Assembly: GCA_016794765.1 (NCBI GenBank)
Contig: JAEUJG010000435.1
Span: forward strand, 1 to 16,187
Length of the DNA: 16,187 bases
Direction: 5' to 3'
Source: Spirochaetaceae bacterium
GTDB lineage: Bacteria; Spirochaetota; Spirochaetia; Treponematales; Rectinemataceae
The position numbers and the translations under genes are program-made. The stretch's first letter is position 1. The number at the start of each line of letters is the position of its first letter. Shown here piece after piece: positions 12,956 through 16,187 of this stretch. Below the pieces are notes generated by a model. That model did not search any database. It was not told the DNA's origin and saw only the letters and a program-made list of their open reading frames with translations.

Positions 12956-15244
12956 ATGACCCGAAGCCTCGGCGCTTCCCTCGCCCTCTCACTCATCCTG
13001 CTTCTGACCGCCGGCGGCGCGGCCCCCGCCCAGGAGCCTCGGGCGGCAGCGACGCCGAAAATCGCCGTCGTCCTTTCGGGCGGTTCGGCCTTCGGCATGG
13101 CCCACATCGGCGTCCTCCGCGCCATCGAGAAAGCGGGCATCCCGATCGACCTGGTCTTGGGGACCAGCATGGGCTCCCTGGTCGCCGGCCTCTACGCGGC
13201 GGGCTACACACCGGACCAGATGGAAGACATCGTCACGACGATGGACTGGAACGCGGTCTTCATGGACCAGCGGGCCTCGGTGGGCGACCGCTTCGTCCGG
13301 ACCACCCAGGACCAGTATTCGGTCGGCGTCGGCTACGGCAAGGACGGACTCAATCTCGGCGCCGGACTCCTGGCCGGCCAGAACATCCTGGCCAAGTTCA
13401 CGGAGCTGACCCTCCACGCCCTCCCTTACCGCGACTTCGACGACCTGCCCTGCGCCTACCGCGCCGTCGCCGCGGACATCATGACCGGCGAAAAGGTCGT
13501 CTTCGCCGAGGGCTCCATCGCCGAGGCGATGCGCTCCTCGATGTCCATCCCGGCCCTCTTCCTTCCCTATGAATCCGGCGGCCGGCGTCTCGTCGACGGC
13601 GGGATCGTCGACAACCTCCCCGTCGATGTCGCGCGGGAGCTCGGCGCCGACATCGTCATAGCCGTCGAGTCGCGGGGCCCCGGCCCCAAGGGTCCCGAAT
13701 CGCTCAATTCGCCCCTCGCCATCGCCGGCCAAACCTTCAACCTTTTCATCCTGCAAAACATGCGCCCGAACCGGGCGGCCGCGGATCTCCTCGTCAGTTC
13801 GGACCTCGGCGGCTTCAGCACCGCGAGCTACGCCGAGGCGGAGGGCATCATCCGGCGCGGCGACGAGGCCGGCGACAGGGCCATGCCCAAGCTCGAGGCC
13901 TTGGCCGGAAGCGTCGCCGCCCTTCGCCCCCTCGTTCCGCCGGAAAAACAACCTAACCGGCGGGCCTTCCGGGATCCCCCGCCCATCCTGGCGCTTCGGA
14001 TCGAGGGAGGCAGCCCCGCCGACGCGGTTTTCGCCCGCTCCGTCCTTTCGCCCCTCATCGGACGCGCCTACACCAGAAAGGAATTCGCCAAGGCGATCGG
14101 AACCATCTACGAGTCGGGCAACTTCGACTTCGTCAAGTTCGACCTCGACCCGCGGCCCGAGGGCGTGGTTGGCGTCCTCACCCTGAAGCCGGACAAGGCC
14201 CCGGACAACCTGATATTCCTCGGCCTCGACTTTTCCGGCGCCTATTCCAAGGCCTTTTCGAGCGAGGTGGTCCTCCGCTCCGGCCTCCTCCTCCGCGGCT
14301 TCAGCGGCAAGGATTCGGCGCTCCTCCTCTCGAGTTCCCTCGTCAGCAAGGTCCGCGCGTCGGTCGAATACTTCCAGCCCCTCGGCCCCTTTTTCCTGAA
14401 ACCCTGGGCCCGCTACAACTTCGAATATGACATCTTCGCCTCCGAAACCGATCCCATCATGATCGGCACCAAGTTCCGCAGCTTCGGCGCGGGGGCCTGG
14501 GCGGGCCTCGTCCTCGGACGGGACGCGGACCTGATGATCGGGTACTCCTACGAAAACCGCATTTCCCTGGACGACCTGGAGCGGCTGTTGCCGCGCAACG
14601 TCGGCGCGCTCCGCGGCAGCTTCAGGCTCGATACCCGGGAATCGGCCGTCTTCCCCGCCCGCGGCCTGGCCCTGTCGCTCTACGGCCGCTGGTTCGATCC
14701 CGCCTTCGGCGGCGGCGAGGCGCCATCCTTCGTCCAGGCGGAGCTCTCGCTGCAGGCGGTCATTCCCCTCGGCAAGGCCGACACCTTCGCCCTGTCGGCC
14801 TTCGGCGGCAGCGACCTCACCTGGCTCTTCCCCGGGCTCTCGGCCTCGACCCTCTCCTACTACTCGAACCTCAGGCAGGTCGGCATGTTCTACGGACTCG
14901 GCCGCTCCGGCGTCGACACCCTCGGCAACCACGCCCTCGGCTTCTCCCTGGAATACCGGCACCGAATCGCCCTCTTGAACCAACTCCTCGGCGGCGACGT
15001 CTACCTCCTCGGCAATGCCAGCGCCGGCAAGGCCCTCGACAGCGCCTACAGCGCCTCCTTCGACGAACGCCTCGTCACCTGGAACGCGTCGCTCGGTCTT
15101 GGCTTCAGGTTGTCACGGCGCTTCGGCCTCGTAGCCGCCCTCAGCGCCGTCGGCAACGCGGACCAAGACTCCGACGAGCCGCTCGGCTTCGCCTTGAGTC
15201 TCGAATTCGGGTCCTTCAGACAAAGGGCCGAAGACAATCGCTGA
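12956..15244 (+). CDS. Patatin-like phospholipase with POTRA and outer-membrane barrel (type Vd/PlpD-like)
   Basis: 762 residues; ATG at 12956 with AAGGAG six bases upstream. Residues 1-25 are a signal peptide ending Ala-Pro-Ala before Gln26. The patatin domain (about 35-300) has a glycine-rich oxyanion loop (Ser-Gly-Gly-Ser-Ala-Phe-Gly), nucleophile Ser71 in Gly-Thr-Ser-Met-Gly and the dyad partner Asp214 in Val-Asp-Gly-Gly, so it should be active on lipid esters. A POTRA-like segment follows (about 345-415, with a Leu-x-Ile-Glu-Gly strand). A roughly 16-strand type barrel occupies the last 350 residues, with alternating aromatic strands and a final Phe-Ala-Leu-Ser-Leu-Glu-Phe strand. An eight-residue polar tail follows that strand, a small oddity because such barrels usually end at the aromatic residue. 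The family delivers a phospholipase to the cell surface or retains it in the outer membrane. The gene after it starts 24 bp downstream. Confidence 0.94.
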   Translation: MTRSLGASLALSLILLLTAGGAAPAQEPRAAATPKIAVVLSGGSAFGMAHIGVLRAIEKAGIPIDLVLGTSMGSLVAGLYAAGYTPDQMEDIVTTMDWNAVFMDQRASVGDRFVRTTQDQYSVGVGYGKDGLNLGAGLLAGQNILAKFTELTLHALPYRDFDDLPCAYRAVAADIMTGEKVVFAEGSIAEAMRSSMSIPALFLPYESGGRRLVDGGIVDNLPVDVARELGADIVIAVESRGPGPKGPESLNSPLAIAGQTFNLFILQNMRPNRAAADLLVSSDLGGFSTASYAEAEGIIRRGDEAGDRAMPKLEALAGSVAALRPLVPPEKQPNRRAFRDPPPILALRIEGGSPADAVFARSVLSPLIGRAYTRKEFAKAIGTIYESGNFDFVKFDLDPRPEGVVGVLTLKPDKAPDNLIFLGLDFSGAYSKAFSSEVVLRSGLLLRGFSGKDSALLLSSSLVSKVRASVEYFQPLGPFFLKPWARYNFEYDIFASETDPIMIGTKFRSFGAGAWAGLVLGRDADLMIGYSYENRISLDDLERLLPRNVGALRGSFRLDTRESAVFPARGLALSLYGRWFDPAFGGGEAPSFVQAELSLQAVIPLGKADTFALSAFGGSDLTWLFPGLSASTLSYYSNLRQVGMFYGLGRSGVDTLGNHALGFSLEYRHRIALLNQLLGGDVYLLGNASAGKALDSAYSASFDERLVTWNASLGLGFRLSRRFGLVAALSAVGNADQDSDEPLGFALSLEFGSFRQRAEDNR

Positions 15245-15268
15245 CAAACAACCGCCAAGGGGGCCGCC

Positions 15269-15976
15269 ATGCAATCCTTCGAACTGATCGTTCCCGCCCT
15301 GTTCGTCCTGGGCTCGATTCTTTTCGGCATCGGCGCGCTGTACTGGGGCGTCAAGCGCACGCGGCGCGACCGCGAGCGGGTCCGCCAAGCCGCGCTGAGC
15401 TTGGGCCTCGAGTACCAGGACGGGGAGGACGCGATGCGGGCCGCCTACGCCGGCCCGGACAAGGCGGCGCAGTTCGCGATGTACGAAAAACAGCCGGCCT
15501 TCCTACGGAAGCTCTTCTCCGCCCTCGGTCCCTGGCGGCTCACGGGCGAGCGGGACGGCCTCCGGATCGAGATCTACGAGGAAACCCGCTCGAGCGGCAA
15601 GAACTCGACGACCTATACCGTCGCCCGGGTCCATTACCCGAAACCCCTGCCCTACGAACTCCGGGCGGCGAAGGAGGGCTTCTTCACGAAGATCGGGAAG
15701 GCCCTCTTCGGCCTCCAGGACGTCGAAGTCGGCGATCCCGAGTTCGACCGCGAGTTCCGCGTGAAGGCCGGCGACCCCCTCGCGGCCAAGCTCCTCCTCG
15801 GCCGCGCCGAAATCCGGCGGCCCCTCCTCGAAGCCCTGCGCCGCTACCCCGCCTTCCGCGTGGAGAGCGGCTTTGTCCACTTCGAAAAGGTGGGCATCCG
15901 CACCGGCGCGGAGGAGCTCCGGGCAATCCTCGAAGCCCTCCTGCCCGCCGCCCGGGCGATCGGTGATTCATTCTAG
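15269..15976 (+). CDS. Membrane-anchored protein of unknown function (DUF3137-like pattern)
   Basis: 235 residues; ATG at 15269 preceded by AAGGGGG. One N-terminal membrane helix (about residues 7-27) is followed by a basic Lys-Arg-Thr-Arg-Arg stretch, which puts the rest in the cytoplasm by the positive-inside rule. The soluble part has a Tyr-Glu-Lys strand region, a Ser-Ser-Gly-Lys-Asn-Ser-Thr-Thr-Tyr-Thr-Val turn (about 110-120) and, near 155-165, Asp-Pro-Glu-Phe-Asp-Arg-Glu-Phe-Arg-Val. That last motif recalls the Phe-Asp-x-x-Phe pattern of DUF3137-type proteins. I cannot assign a function. It lies 24 bp after the patatin gene and is probably co-transcribed with it. Confidence 0.88.
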   Translation: MQSFELIVPALFVLGSILFGIGALYWGVKRTRRDRERVRQAALSLGLEYQDGEDAMRAAYAGPDKAAQFAMYEKQPAFLRKLFSALGPWRLTGERDGLRIEIYEETRSSGKNSTTYTVARVHYPKPLPYELRAAKEGFFTKIGKALFGLQDVEVGDPEFDREFRVKAGDPLAAKLLLGRAEIRRPLLEALRRYPAFRVESGFVHFEKVGIRTGAEELRAILEALLPAARAIGDSF

Positions 15977-16050
15977 GTACCGCTCCGACTCGGCGCTCGG
16001 TCCGGCGGGCATCGGGCCGACTTTGCGCCCCGGAACCCCGCTCCCCCATG

Positions 16051-16080
16051 TTGACGCGCACGCCCCGGACACGTTACATT
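16051..16080 (+). promoter_or_regulatory. Promoter of the tRNA-Leu gene
   Basis: TTGACG (16051-16056, five of six) and TACATT (16075-16080, four of six) are 18 bases apart. The G+C-rich stretch between the -10 box and the tRNA (GCGAGGGCTC) resembles the discriminator of growth-controlled stable-RNA promoters. The predicted start is only a few bases before the mature tRNA end. Confidence 0.6.
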
Positions 16081-16090
16081 GCGAGGGCTC

Positions 16091-16172
16091 GCCCGGATGG
16101 TGAAATTGGTAGACACGCTAGATTCAGGTTCTAGTGCCGAGAGGTATGGGGGTTCGAGTCCCCCTCCGGGCA
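16091..16172 (+). tRNA. tRNA-Leu (anticodon CAG)
   Basis: A class II tRNA fold can be drawn completely. The seven-pair acceptor stem is GCCCGGA/TCCGGGC. The anticodon stem CTAGA/TCTAG carries the loop TTCAGGT, giving anticodon CAG. The extra arm is TGCC-GAGA-GGTA and the T arm is GGGGG-TTCGAGT-CCCCC. The discriminator base is A, as leucine tRNAs need. The 3' CCA is not encoded (GAAA follows), so it must be added by nucleotidyltransferase. Confidence 0.97.
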
Positions 16173-16187
16173 GAAAGCAAAAAGGCT

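Noticed and set aside
16091..16187. tRNA-Leu as an integration site of a mobile element
   Set aside because: No integrase gene, no repeated tRNA 3' segment and too little sequence beyond the tRNA to judge.

Overview
The window is a G+C-rich (well above 60% by eye) bacterial chromosome segment with tightly packed genes. An outer-membrane patatin/barrel protein implies a diderm cell. Energy-conserving 2-oxoacid and acyl-CoA chemistry implies an anaerobic or fermentative lifestyle. A free-living spirochaete or a similar deep diderm anaerobe would fit, but nothing seen here fixes the phylum.

Region 1 (1-5230, all minus strand) is a membrane and envelope cluster. In transcription order it holds a DUF2807 (head GIN) exported protein, an alpha/beta hydrolase, a short NfeD protein, two tandem SPFH/stomatin-like proteins, and a DUF4349 protein cut off by the window edge. 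Four of the five junctions are overlapping (GTGA or TGATG) or under 70 bp. Only the hydrolase-nfeD junction (94 bp) looks able to hold an internal promoter.

Region 2 (5415-6657, plus strand) is an insertion-sequence-like element. It has one intact 376-residue zinc-ribbon/DDE-type transposase gene bounded by 19-bp inverted repeats that match at 16 positions. It lies just upstream of a candidate promoter for the DUF2807 gene on one side and against the poly-T tract of a rho-independent terminator on the other.

Region 3 (6658-12742, all minus strand) is metabolic. A class I glutamine synthetase is followed by a spacer of nested palindromes, then iorA-iorB (indolepyruvate/arylpyruvate oxidoreductase) overlapping a fused ADP-forming acyl-CoA synthetase, and the terminator. 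Together iorA, iorB and the synthetase would oxidise 2-oxoacids made by transamination of aromatic amino acids to acyl-CoA, then recover ATP by hydrolysing the thioester. Two features stand out. IorA ends right after its thiamine-pyrophosphate domain and lacks the usual C-terminal ferredoxin module. The synthetase has its ATP-grasp half in front of its CoA-binding half.

Region 4 (12743-16187, plus strand) starts with a dyad-rich, A+T-richer divergent intergenic region. It continues with a patatin-POTRA-barrel protein (type Vd secretion/PlpD-like), a membrane-anchored protein of unknown function, and a tRNA-Leu(CAG) with its own promoter. No CRISPR array, rRNA or phage gene was seen, and no stretch over 300 bp lacks a gene. 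The most promising leads are the unassigned IS element, the palindromic spacer at 11193-11353 and the ferredoxin-less IorA operon.
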